Source of the DNA: Beta vulgaris subsp. vulgaris
Lineage: Eukaryota > Streptophyta > Magnoliopsida > Caryophyllales > Amaranthaceae
Assembly (NCBI RefSeq): GCF_026745355.1
Contig: NC_079210.1
Span: forward strand, 18,756,618 to 18,820,617
Length of the DNA: 64,000 bases
Reading direction: 5' to 3'
Shown: positions 47,888 to 58,689 of the stretch, one piece after another
How the letters are laid out: every line of letters starts with the position of its first letter
How positions within the stretch are numbered: position 1 is the stretch's first letter
Made by a program: the position numbers and the translations under genes
The notes under the pieces: model-generated
Databases searched by the model: none
Seen by the model: only the letters and a program-made list of their open reading frames with translations
Told to the model about the DNA's origin: nothing

Positions 47888-48772
47888 TCCTAACTCAAGC
47901 CTTAATTTTTCATATCTATCTCTTTGTAAAGGCTTAGTTAGTATATCAGCAATCTGATTCTCAGTTTAACAAAACTCAAGTTTAATGAAACCTTTTTCCA
48001 CATTTTCTTTTAGAAGTGATGTCTGATATGTATATGTTTAACTCTTGAATGATGCACTGGATCTTTAGAAATACTAATAGCACTAGTATTATCACAATAA
48101 ATAGGAAAACAATCAAAGTTTTTTCCATAGTCACTAAGTTGTTGTTTTATCCAAAGCATTTGCGAGCAACATGCAGCGCTGCTACATATTCTGCTTCAGC
48201 AGTGGATAAAGCAACTGTGTTTTGTTTCTTGGTACTCCAAGAAACTAAACTATGACTAAGGAATGTGCCATACCTGAGGTGTTTTCCTATTTACAAGATC
48301 TCCAGCATAATCTGCATCTGCATATCCTTTTAGCTCAATGTATCACTTCTTGGATAGTAGAGTCCAAGATCATCTGTTCCTTTAAGATATCTAAGAATTC
48401 TCTTCACGCAGTAAGGAGACTCTTTGGATTTGCTTGAAATCTAGCACACAAACCAACACTGAAAGCTATGTCTGGACGACTAGCAGTTAGATACAAAAGT
48501 GAACCAATCATTCCTCTATATTTTGTTTGATCAACACTTGTTCCTATGGAGTCTTCATCTAATCTAGTTGAAGTTCCCATAGGAGTGTGATTTATCTTTG
48601 AGTTTTCGAGGCCATATTTCTTTAATAGTTCCTTTATGTATTTTTGTTGGTGAACAATTATTCCCTTTTCAGTTTGTTTGATTTGTAGTCCAAGAAAGAA
48701 ATTTAACTCACCCATCATACTCATTTCAAATTCATTACTCATGAGATTGAGAATTCTTTGCAAATGTTTCAT
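47888..48772 (-). pseudogene. SIRE copy 2 RT end and RNase H
   Basis: The frame 48772-48404 carries LNFFLGLQIKQTEKGIIVHQ and LLYLTASRPDIAFSVGL. RNase H motifs continue to about 47888 in shifting frames (the DADYAGD and AEAEYVAA regions are visible near 48300 and 48190). It is homologous to 19500-20390 of copy 1. A stretch near 48740 has an altered joint just after the YVDD region. Confidence 0.88.
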
Positions 48773-49440
48773 TGTAGCTCCGAATATGATGTCATCAACA
48801 TATATTTGAACAAGAAAATGTCAGTTCCTTTAGATTTTAGGAACAAGGTTTTATCAACCTTTCCTCTTTTAAAATTGTTTTCTAAAAGGAACTTTGATAA
48901 TCTCTCATACCATGATCTAGGTGCTTGTTTTAACCCATAAAGAGCTTTATCAAGCTTGTAGAATGTTTGGGAGATTATTTTTTCAAAGCCTAGGGGTTGT
49001 TCAACATATACATCTTCATTTAGATAGCCATTTAGAAATGCACACTTAACATCCATTTGAATAATTTAAATCCCATGTAAGCAGCAAATGCAATTAAAAT
49101 TCTAATGGCTTCTAATCTAGCTACAGGAGCAAAGGTTTCTTCATAATCTATTCCTTCTTGTTGATTATAACCTTTTACTACAAGTCTAGCTTTGTTCCTA
49201 CAATGGTTCCATATTCATCTAGTTTGTTTCTAAACACCCATTTAAGCCAATTACTTTTTGTTGTTTAGAGAGGGAACTAGATGCCATACCTTGTTTCTTT
49301 CAAACTCATTTAATTCAGCTTGCATGCAGTAATCCAATCAGAGTCAGTTAAGGCTTCTTCATGATTTCTTGGTTCCATCATTGATAGGAACGCATGAAAT
49401 GCACAAAAGTTCCTTAACTGAGATCTAGTTTGCGTACCTT
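48769..49440 (-). pseudogene. SIRE copy 2 reverse transcriptase
   Basis: The frame 49056-48769 has [21 protein letters not shown] and [24 protein letters not shown]. Upstream, 49070-49400 encodes the [20 protein letters not shown] and MMEPRNHEEAL regions in other frames. The catalytic second motif lies at about 48795-48805, in a region disturbed by a shift. Confidence 0.88.
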
Positions 49441-50892
49441 TGGATATGTCGCTGATTATGAGTTGGATGTGACTTTTGTTGTTCTCCAAGGTTTTGGTTG
49501 AAACTCTCTATAGGAACATGTTGTTCCTCATGAGTTCCTTGAGTAGATGAGGAACTTGATCAGTTGTTCCTCTTTAGCCTCGGTGGACTCGTTCCTTCAT
49601 TTGAGGAACAGAACATCTTCTCCTCTTGAGGAACAGGAACATCATTATGTGATTATTCAATTCCTCGTTCCTTTCCTCTTTCATCTTCTTCTTCTTGTGA
49701 ATCTGCATTTTTCTCACTTGGTTGTACCAACCCAATTCTCATAGTCATCAACCTGTATGCTTGGATTTATTTGTCAGATTCATCAAAGATTAGTGAATAC
49801 TTTCTTCAACACACATAGTTCTTTTGTTATATACTCTATAAGCTTTACTATGTGATGAGTATCCTAAAAATTTGCTTCATCACTCCTTGCATCAAATTTT
49901 CCAAGATTATCTTTTCCATTATTATGCACAAACATTTGCACCAAATGTTCTAAAATAGTGATATTGGTTTCTTTCCAAAATAAAGTTCATAAGGAGTTTT
50001 ATTAATGATAGGTCTCATCATGGCACGATTAATTATGTGACAAGCAGTATTAACAGCTTCAGCCCAAAAGTTCCTTGGAAGTTCACTAGCAATTAACATG
50101 TATCTAGACATTTCCTCCAAAGTTCTATTTTTCCTTTCTACAACACCATTTTGTTGTGGTGTTCTAGGGGCAGAAAAATTATGATCTAGGCCATTATCTC
50201 TGCTTAAGTCATCAAATTTATAATTCTCAATTCTTTGCCATGATCTGATCTAATGTGCATTATTTTATGACCACTAATGTTGAACTCTTTTAGCAAAGAC
50301 AAGGAACTCATCATAAGTTTCATCTTTACTAGGAGAAAAATAACCCAAGTATACCTAGAGTAGTCATCTACAATAACAGTACATACCTCTTTCCACTTCG
50401 CTTTGAATTCTCATGGTCCACATAAGTCCATATGAATTAATTCTAATGGTTTAGTGGTACTTACAATCGTTTTAGATTTGAAAGAGGATCTTACTTGCTT
50501 ACCTCGTGCACATGCATCACAAACTTGATCAATATGAAATTTTATGGATGGTAATCCTAAAACAAGATCTTTTGATCTAAGTTTCTCAAGTAATGAAAAG
50601 CTAGCATGTCCTAGACGCTTGTGCCAAAGAAGTGAATCATCTTCAATAACACTAAGACAGTTAAATTGATTTGAGGAACAAGGTCAAGATCCACAATATA
50701 TGTGTTCCCTTTCCTTGTTCCTTCCAAGATAACCTTCTTAGTTTTAATGTTGATGATCAAGCATTTTTCTTTATCAAATTTTACAGTATTTCCTTGTTCA
50801 CAGAATTGGAAAATCAATAGATTATGTTTTAGACCTTCAACTAAAAATACATTTTCAATGGAGTATAGTGGTGACTTACCAACCTTACCCAT
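49441..50892 (-). pseudogene. SIRE copy 2 integrase and linker
   Basis: A frame at 50892-50611 carries the region before the integrase zinc site (GKVGKSPLYSIENVFLVEGLKHNLL). The zinc region, the DDE core (HMDL near 50430, RSDHGKE near 50250, NGVVERKNRTLEEM near 50130) and the C-terminal LGYSSHSKAYRVY part follow leftwards across several small shifts. The Pro/Gln/Glu-rich linker lies near 49540-49700. Confidence 0.85.
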
Positions 50893-51045
50893 GGCAACTA
50901 TGTTACCTTTCTTATTTCACCAAATGTTACACTTCCACCTTCATAGGTTGTGAGTGAGAGAAACTTAGTTTTGTCTCCTGTCATGTGCTTGGAACAACCA
51001 CTATACCATGTGTTGTTCCCCCTCACTCCAACCTGCAAAAATCAA
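50893..51045 (-). pseudogene. SIRE copy 2 protease with active-site deletion
   Basis: Relative to copy 1, where the active site reads TWYLDSGCSK, copy 2 reads TWYSGCSKHMTGDKTKF. Six bases encoding Leu-Asp are missing near 51000-51005. The lost Asp is the catalytic residue of the aspartic protease, so this protease should be dead irrespective of other breaks. The site also shows the uninterrupted hAT target (GTTCCAAG) of copy 1. Confidence 0.85.
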
Positions 51046-52186
51046 CTATTGTTAGTTGTAGGAACCCCATCTTTCGTGGGTTCCTGTTCTTGACTAGGAT
51101 TTTTTGACAACCCATTTTTTTACTTATCTACATTCTTTTCCAATCATTCAGTTTTAGTTGACATTGATTTATGTAATGACCTACCTTTCCACAATACATA
51201 CAAAATTTTCACTAGGTAGATCAACATATTTTTTGTCTTGTTCCTTTTCTTGTAGTTTTCAAAACCAAGACCTTCTTTCCTTCTGGTCTGTGGTTTCTCA
51301 ATCCACTTAGGACAACCATGTTTTGCCTCTGTTCCTTGCGACAACCAGTTCCTTTTTAAGATTACAGATCTGTTCCTTTAAAAATTTTTTCTTTATTCAA
51401 ATTTTCAATCTCAGATCTGTATCCTTTCAAAGGGTTGATCTTATATCAAAGGAACTAGAACAGGGACAAACTCCTTCAAGTGTGAAATCTCTAAATTAAT
51501 TAGATAATTTTCATTTTTCAAACTTTCATAATAATTCTTTGATTTTTAAGTTTTTATCAAATAAATCAAAGAATCTTGTTTCAACATCTGTTCTCATTTT
51601 CTTAAGCCATTCTATGTGTTCCTTGCAGACTTTAAGGCTTGTTGTTTGTTCACGTTTTTCACGTTCATCTCTACATTCAAGAATTGCATCATAAAGAAGA
51701 TCATATATTTCAGGCCTAGTTTTACATCTAAGTCTGACTCAAGACCATGTTGACTTACCTCAACTTTTTCTTCATCTTCTTTTTCTCATGTTTGCCATGA
51801 GGCAAAGGTTTGCTGTTTCTTCAGTTGTTGTTCCTCTTCTTCTTCCGTCTCTGAATCTCCCAAGCAGCTATCATGCTTTGCGCACATTTGCCTTAGAGAA
51901 AGGTGCTTTGATTCTTTGTTCCTTTCAGCAAAGCGTTCCTTGTTCCTTTCTTTGGTTTTGTCATTTTCCCAAAGTGGACATTCCTTGATGAAGTGATCTG
52001 TACTACTACATTTATGACAAGCAGCTTTGTTAGAAAATTTCTTAGTTTTACCTTTGAAGTTCTCATTCTTCATGTTCCTATACATCTTTCGAAATTTCCG
52101 AACCATGAGAGCTGCTTCTTCTTCTTCTGAGTCTGAATCATCTTCATCATCTGCTTTGAGAGCAATGTATTTTGATTTGGAGCTTT
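51046..52186 (-). pseudogene. SIRE copy 2 gag, C-terminal part
   Basis: The second zinc-knuckle region lies at 51144-51344 (WIEKPQTRRKEGLGFENYKKRNK). The coiled-coil-like region is at 51540-51720. The first knuckle lies at 51786-52106 (CHKCSSTDHFIKEC). The gag N-terminal half is missing, because CACTA-2 interrupts at 52186. A shift and short deletions occur near 51870 and 51790. Confidence 0.88.
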
Positions 52187-52520
52187 CACTACTACAATAG
52201 ACCTAAAGAGACCCCCTAAAATCTCATTTAGAGACCACATGAGAGGTGGTCTTCAGCTCACAGGTCTCTCAGGGTAAATAACCACTTATTGTGGGTGGTT
52301 TCTTAATTTGATAAAAGAGACCACTTCCTTAAAATAAGTGGTTATTTAGAAATTTAAATAGGGAAAAAAAAGAAAGGATAAGACGCCACATTTTACAGAT
52401 AGGTGGTCTTTTTTATCTTACAAAGAAATCATTTTTAATATGTAGGTGGTCTTTTTAGTCATTCCTTAAAATACCACCTGAAAGAAAAAGGTGGTCTCTT
52501 TAACGTGGTTTTTTTTTTTT
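52187..52520. repeat. CACTA-2 left end and subterminal repeats
   Basis: After the CACTA terminus the motif AGGTGGTCT or its complement AGACCACC, plus AGTGGTTATTTA, recurs about ten times by 52515. These are likely binding sites for the element's own TnpA-like protein. Confidence 0.82.
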
Positions 52521-52847
52521 AAAAAAAAAACGACAATAAAAATATTTTAATATTATTATAAGCGCGCGCTTCTCCAATCTATTTCACTTGCTCCTAATTT
52601 ACATATATATAGAACATTTAGGCACTTGTATTGAAATAATTCAAATGACTTTAAAATTTGAATACTTTTTCATTGATTTAATATAATTCACTACAATTAA
52701 AATCACATATAATGTTTAAAAGATTCCAAAAATTCAACTAAGTTATAAAAAAATAATAGACTACCTAGGCCTGTCATTTCTTCCAATTCATGTGCACAAA
52801 AATAGAAGCACCTCCCTAATCCCGCTCAAAAAGAAAATATACACATC

Positions 52848-54160
52848 CTAATTAAAATGGTCATGATCTTCCAATTCTTCTTCATCCACTTGTTTATACT
52901 CATCCACATATTTGATCCACAAGTCTCTGAGCTCATCAATCTTATTTTAAGAAAATTCAGTTGTAACTCCGCCAAAGTACTGCAAAATATAAAATATTAA
53001 AAAAATAAACATACAAGCTGAATATGCTATAACAAAACAATTTATCGACACATAACAAATACATTCATAAATATAATATTAGTGTTCTTAAGAATGATAC
53101 CTTATCAGGAATTGCTTGTCTCCTTTTCTCTACAGTCTCGAGTATATATCGGCACACATAATATCCACAGTCATGAGATTCTTAGTGTTGACGAGGACAC
53201 TAATTCATAGATTTTTTAGTGAAGGAGAATACCAAAAGCAGTAAACAATCAGTACATTGATATTTTCCACTTGATTGACATAGTATAAACAAAGTTGCCA
53301 TAAAAAAAGAATGACATAGTATACCTCAGGTTTTTTCCACTTGATTGTCGGATTCTTTTTTATTTTCTTAATGTCCATTCGAAATGTGTGGCTGAATCTT
53401 ATGATTCCGCTAACAAAAATGACAAGGAATAGTTCGGTAAGTACTTTGATATTATGATTCAAATATATGTAAATCATTTTGGGTACTTTACTACATACTC
53501 ATTGATGGTCCTTTGAGCAAATTCACGAATATCATTTTTTGCTCCAGCGGGATCAAGCCAAAATACCACTCCATTCCATGGACTGATGACCGCTAACATC
53601 CAATGTCGACTGTACATATCACAATTTTGGTAAAAGCATAGCCACTTAATATATTTATCAAAAATGATTGCATAGCCTAGAAACTAAGTACTTACTTGTC
53701 ATGATAAGGTGCAAAGAAAAGTTGATTAACATTCTTCCCTTCGTTTTGGCCAAAGATACGAGCTAGATAGTCGGTTCGCTCTTCTTCACTTATTTGTGTC
53801 AAAGGAGATAAATAATTTGGATCGCAAAATCCATACATCCCAGATACACTATCTTCTTGACATTTTTCGCTCAAGTATCTTGCACATTAATTTGCAAATA
53901 TATTTCAAATACTATACTGTGATAAAATTTGGAAAGAAAAACTAAAATACAATTTTACTTACTTCATGAAAATTGACAAGTGAGTCACTCCAATCGCTCT
54001 TTGGAAGCACCAATCAAGCATGTCTTCATAATCAATGATAGTTGTCTGCTCATGACCGTACACGGTTGTTGGTATTGTAACAGATATGCTATCACCACTT
54101 GATTTCATTTTCATTGCTTGAGTTTTGAATTTTCGTAAATAACTAGTTGTCAACTTGGCA
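52848..54160 (-). pseudogene. CACTA-2 Ulp1-like (C48) cysteine protease domain
   Basis: Exon-like pieces run in order: 54153-53959 (YEDMLDWCFQRAIGVTHLSIFMK), 53880-53692 (YLARIFGQNEGKNVNQLFFAPY), about 53625-53505 (SRHWMLAVISPWNGVVFWLDPAGA), about 53410-53330, and 53200-53095 (CPRQ, then DCGYYVCRYILE). The last is about 52985-52848 (DELRDLWIKYVDEYKQVDEEELED), with TAG at 52848-52850. The His of RHW, Asp of LDPAG, Gln of CPRQ and Cys of DCGYY make the full SUMO-protease catalytic set. An in-frame TAA lies between CPRQ and DCGYY. The family cleaves SUMO-type modifiers; transposon copies are known in plants, with unclear roles. Confidence 0.82.
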
Positions 54161-55886
54161 AGATCCTTATTAGTGATAATGTAGTTGAGTGTTTGATGCT
54201 TGTGATGATGGGTTTGCGGGATGGAGTGGTATATGATTTTGTCGCTTGTTTATCGGCCTTAAAGAAAATAAGAGAAGATATCGTCAAAGTTGATAATAAA
54301 TACGGGTGCATGAAATTTGAACTTATGTGGAGTGGACCTCCACTATAATACAAGTAACAAACTGCCTCACTGACAACATTAACAGAAATACAAGCAGTAA
54401 CACTAAATTTATGCAGATTGACAGCAGTTCCAGTATAGGAATACCCATCAGTGACTTTGTGATCAAAAGTGGAAGCCGGTGAAAGAAAGAGACTAAGCAA
54501 AATTGAAATACAATGGATTTAAGGGCATTTCTGCCATCTGTGTATTCAGCTCATGGAGAGTAAGAAAAAGTGCAGAAGAACACGGGCCACATGAAAACAA
54601 ACAGATTGTTAACATATATACCCAGAAAATGTGAAGAGAGAAATTCAAAAACCAAAAAACCCAGGACTTGTCTGAGCTCTAAGAATGAAGAAAAAATCAC
54701 CCGTGTTTCAGCTCTAAGAGAAACAAGCAGTAATAGATTTTTTTGAAATTCAAAGTCAAACAAATTCTCATTCATCTAAAAGTATATATTATTTTCAGCT
54801 TTTCATACTAAAGTTTCCATCTTTTCTCTTACTTTGGTTCTACTTTTTATTCAGTAGTTCATAGCAGATTTATTCTCTCCAAAAATAAAAAAGAAGATTA
54901 TAATTAAGATATTTAGTTATAGATATTTTGATGGGTTTCTTCGTCTGAAATGCTTTCATGAATTGCAGTTCAGAATTGCAGTTGAGAGAGGACCTTTGAG
55001 CTGAAGATGTTTCTACAGATTGCCATTAGACAAAAGTAGTACTAGTTATTCTGTTTACTAGCTATTAGGAGTTTGGTGTTAGCTATCATATAGGTTAGTT
55101 GTCAAATTTAATATACTTGCATATTTGTTTTTGTTTGGATAGTAATAACATTGTAAGGAAAGGAAAGGAAGTGCAAAGAAAGGGAGAGAGAAGGTGAAGC
55201 TCCATTTTCTTCAAATCTCTCTAATTAAAAAAGGAAGAAAAGTAGCCTCTTTCTTTACCACCAACCCCTTATCCAAACAAGCAAAGCTCGTTTCCTTCTG
55301 TCCATTTCTTCTTATCCAAATAAAATATTAAGGGTTTGATAAAACTAGAAATTGAATTGTAAGAGAACAAAAATAAACTGTTTTACGATAAAAAAAACTA
55401 CATCAAATACTACAGCAACCTCAGAGAGTAATTTTTTGGTTAGCTTTATCAAAACGCCCAATTCTTAATTACTAGTCAGTAGAGTTGGACACCATAAATC
55501 TGATTCTTGCTCTATGGTAGCTGAAAATCAGGAAAACAACATGCTAGCAAAAAGAAGCTTCCCCTCAGCCTAGTAAATGGAGTCCAAAGACAGAACATGG
55601 AATAGATTCAGAAAATCAGGAAACAAAATGCTAGCAAAAAGAAGCTTCAGTTGGGATAGCAATGAACTCAACAAAATGCTATGGATAGCACCAAAGGCGA
55701 ATTCAGGGATATTAGTCAAATCTCTTAAAAATCCAATAATCAGGCGAATTCAGGGACATTAGTCAAATCTCTTAAAAATCCAATAAACATGCTAGCAATG
55801 AACTCAGTATGTTAGAAATATAGAATTACTGAGAGAGATAGAAGAGAAAAATAAAACAATCAAAACAGTAATAGAATCTTGTTTAT
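54161..55886. other. CACTA-2 intron-like interval
   Basis: AT-rich sequence with open minus-strand frames of 116 codons (54150-54500) and 74 codons (54551-54775) that I do not recognise. A 47-bp unit is duplicated in tandem at 55696-55742 and 55743-55789. A shorter phrase (ATGCTAGCAAAAAGAAGCTTC) is duplicated near 55541 and 55628. It probably lies between exons of the TnpA/Ulp1-like gene. Confidence 0.5.
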
Positions 55887-56165
55887 CTATTTGTTTGGGA
55901 TAATATTTACCTGTGCTTTTGGAAAAATCGAGTGAACTGGCCACGGAACAAAACTATGCTTAGCCTGACAAACGTAAGTGAATTCATACGTAGGACATGG
56001 CAAAGGTGCAGACGCGACTAAGTCATGAAGAACCTTGACTCGACGAAGATCATTTGTCAGACGAACATTATGTACGCGTATAACTTCTAATGGATCTGTT
56101 TCCTGAACCTCTCCATTTGCCACAATTTGGATTTCTTTGTTTATTTCAATTGCCAAAGCGCATTC
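55887..56165 (-). pseudogene. CACTA-2 DUF8039-like region
   Basis: Reads GWSECALAIEINKEIQIVANGEVQ, then VLHDLVASAPLPCPTYEFTYVCQA and FVPWPVHSIF. This pattern (a Cys-containing strand, 'ANG.V', 'PLPCP' and 'F..WP') is the small domain usually found between the En/Spm-type N-terminus and the Ulp1 domain in plant transposon proteins. An AG acceptor precedes it. The family assignment is from memory. Confidence 0.6.
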
Positions 56166-56389
56166 ACTCCAACCCTAATCAAAGACTTTCGAAGTGTTAC
56201 GAGTGGAACTTATAATATCAGCATAACAATTCAAAATAAAGCAAAAATGAATGCATCTAGTACATACCTTGGGGAAAATATAATTATTAACGTTGGGCTC
56301 ATGGCCTTTGTGAGGCACAATATCAAAAATTTTCTCGCGCAGTTGATCATGGTGAGGATGGGATTGCTCGGCCAAGCAACTGGTATGGC

Positions 56390-56850
56390 TTAATCACCTC
56401 ATGAAGTGGCTCTGAATGAACATTTAAATGGACACCCCACTTGTCTAGGCCACTAAAATTACAAGACTTAGTACCACGAAACTCATGGCCATCAAAACCA
56501 CCATTTTGGCCACTATGTTGACTTGAATTGCCACATAAACCACCAAGCCCTCCATTAAACCACTCAACACGGCACCACTAGAACCTTCGCCACCATTTCC
56601 ACAAAGTAGGCAAGTGAAGCTATGAAAGGGGGCATTTTCAATCCCTTCAAATTGGGCACCAGGTTCTAACCCTTGGCCATTAGAACCACCAAATTGGCCA
56701 CCATCTAACCCTTGACTAATAGAGCCACCAAAGTGGCTACCAGATGACATCATATAAGACATCATAAGATTTTGGTTGTTTCTCATGTTTTCCATCTCTA
56801 TTGTCATACGAACAATTTGTGCTTGCAATTGGTTGGGAGGTGTACACTTG
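56390..56850 (-). pseudogene. CACTA-2 TnpA-like coiled coil and Gly/Asn-rich region
   Basis: Begins with a short amphipathic helix (QAQIVRMTIEMENMRNNQNLMMSYMM) followed by Gly/Ser/Gln-rich repeats (GGSISQGLDGGQFGGSNGQGLEPG). The frame changes near 56590, after which the Gly-rich composition continues in another frame to about 56400. It is the usual linker after the En/Spm domain. Confidence 0.6.
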
Positions 56851-58251
56851 TTGCAACTGCTTGATTAACATTTCTCTTACTTATTTATAGTGAACTTACA
56901 GCATTTTCAGTCTTGGACCGAATTTGCAAATCCTGCCCGAACTGCAGGCATAATGTTATGCAAGCATTATGATCAATTGTAATAATCATTTAGTGATCAA
57001 AGCATTAGGAACTTACACCCCAATAGCATGTTGCAGCCATGAACTTCAATTCAACAATCGATAATACTCAGAACCTATAAGCTAATAAATTCACAGCTAA
57101 AAAATTCACAGATAATAAATTCACAGAAGATATAAAAAATAAGTTATATCGCACAAGGTATAGGAGCTGATTTTTTCTAGTTTACAGCTGTTTGGTGAGG
57201 GAGTTTCACATAATTGAGGTTTAATATATTGTGAATTAAGTGCTAGGGAAGAGAATTGAACTAGTCAACATTTTACATTTTGATTGTCAAGGAAGGCCAT
57301 ACTCTGTGCTTAGTTCATAAGCAACTATAAAATTGACTTCTCATGTTTGTAATGTTTTTAGATAATACTTCACCCTTAGGGGAGGGGCATACCTTCTAGC
57401 AACTCTAGACTTCTAGGAATGGCCTGCCCAATGCGTAGGAAGCACACACCTAGCCCCTTATACAGTTGGATACAAGCCTAACATCCAGTGCTTATCAACA
57501 TCTCTACTTTAATTGGGCATAATAGCGAGGACTCCACATTTCACATCATATTTCTAATGTATGCATTTCAATGCAACTGGCAGGTCTACTTTGCAGGGAT
57601 ACCAGTCCGGATGGCTTCAAATTTTTTGTTAATTTATTTCCAGAAATCAATTTGCTTATCTAAGCCGTGGATGATTATCTCAAGAAACCAATCTCTTCAA
57701 GAGCTTTAAAAAGCATTTTATCAGTAACCATGCTTTTCTGAATAAGTTTTAGTCATTACTGAATATGCATTTTCAGCAGGAAGGTCATTCACAGTCAAAA
57801 ACAGCCAAGTCTCAATAGAAGTCAATCCATATCAGCTAGAAAATCACCCCTTTGCATTAATCTAAATCATTTCAATCACCCCATATGCTGCAAACTGGTA
57901 CTCATATCTTACTATACACCTGTCTTATTCTAAAACTACCACATTTATAAGTCACGAAGTCCATCTCAGTAAAAAGAAACCACATTTATAAGTCAGGAAT
58001 TCCATCTAATTCTAACACCTAGTAAATCTTTTATACAAGAATTCATTTTGGACCAATGTAATAGCCACTGAAGCTTTATTAGCTTGAACACGTTGATTCT
58101 GCAAGGATGACAGCAAGACATGCTATCACTGCAATAATGGAACCTGACACGACTAATGACTTTGACTATATTCCTTTTTTTATTCTAGAGTCTTTGGTTT
58201 TCTTGGCAGTTCTATGGGTAATGCAGGGAGTAGTTCATTTCGGATTATTCA

Positions 58252-58425
58252 GCGAAAGCTTTGGAGGTTTTGGATAAAAGATGCCTGCTTGTTGGGTCTT
58301 TCCTTGAAGGTGGAAACAAAGAAGAATATGAGGCCTTGGCCAGGGCCACCAGGCTTAGGCCTTCAGTTGAAAACTTAGATGAACTCCAAAACGAAGGTCT
58401 GAGCTTCGCCTATGTAATCTGCTAG
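58252..58425 (+). pseudogene. Possible captured host exon (plus strand)
   Basis: Opposite to the element's genes. ATTATTCAG, a fair splice acceptor, precedes 57 codons to TAG at 58423-58425. The product includes 'EVLDKRCLLVGSFLEGGNKE' and 'EALARATRLRPSVENLDEL'. It is less AT-rich and more balanced in composition than the surroundings. I do not recognise the protein. It may be a fragment taken from a gene, or chance. Confidence 0.4.
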
Positions 58426-58509
58426 AAATCACCATCATTTATTGGTGGCATTGGAAGTTCAATTGTTGTTGAGCAGAAACCAATGCATGTTTGGCCTGCA
58501 ACTGCCAGG

Positions 58510-58584
58510 GTATCAACTATCAAGCACTTAATTGTGCTGTATCAACTATCAAGAATGCACAATTAAGTGCTTGATAGTTGATAC
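58510..58584. repeat. 28-bp perfect inverted repeat (hairpin)
   Basis: Arms 58510-58537 and 58557-58584 are exact reverse complements (GTATCAACTATCAAGCACTT... and its complement) around a 19-base spacer. The spacer itself repeats TGTATCAACTATCAAG. The RNA or single strand would fold into a long stem. Confidence 0.88.
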
Positions 58585-58689
58585 AGCAAGGACCCAATAG
58601 GCCATCACAGTAGGACTATGTAGGGAAAATAAGCGAGGAGGAGAGACAGTTCACAGGTAGAGCACTCTTTTCCACTGATATTTTACTAA

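Larger units (their letters stand above)
43862..52186 (-). mobile_element. SIRE-type Ty1/copia retrotransposon, copy 2 (truncated by CACTA-2)
   Basis: Opposite orientation to copy 1. 3' LTR 43862-44951, polypurine tract, extra ORF, RNase H, RT, integrase, protease and gag run from left to right. It stops abruptly at 52186 within gag, where CACTACTACAATAG begins. Its gag sequence matches copy 1 up to 'ggagctttcac'. The 5' LTR must lie beyond CACTA-2, outside the window, so the target duplication cannot be checked. Confidence 0.93.
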
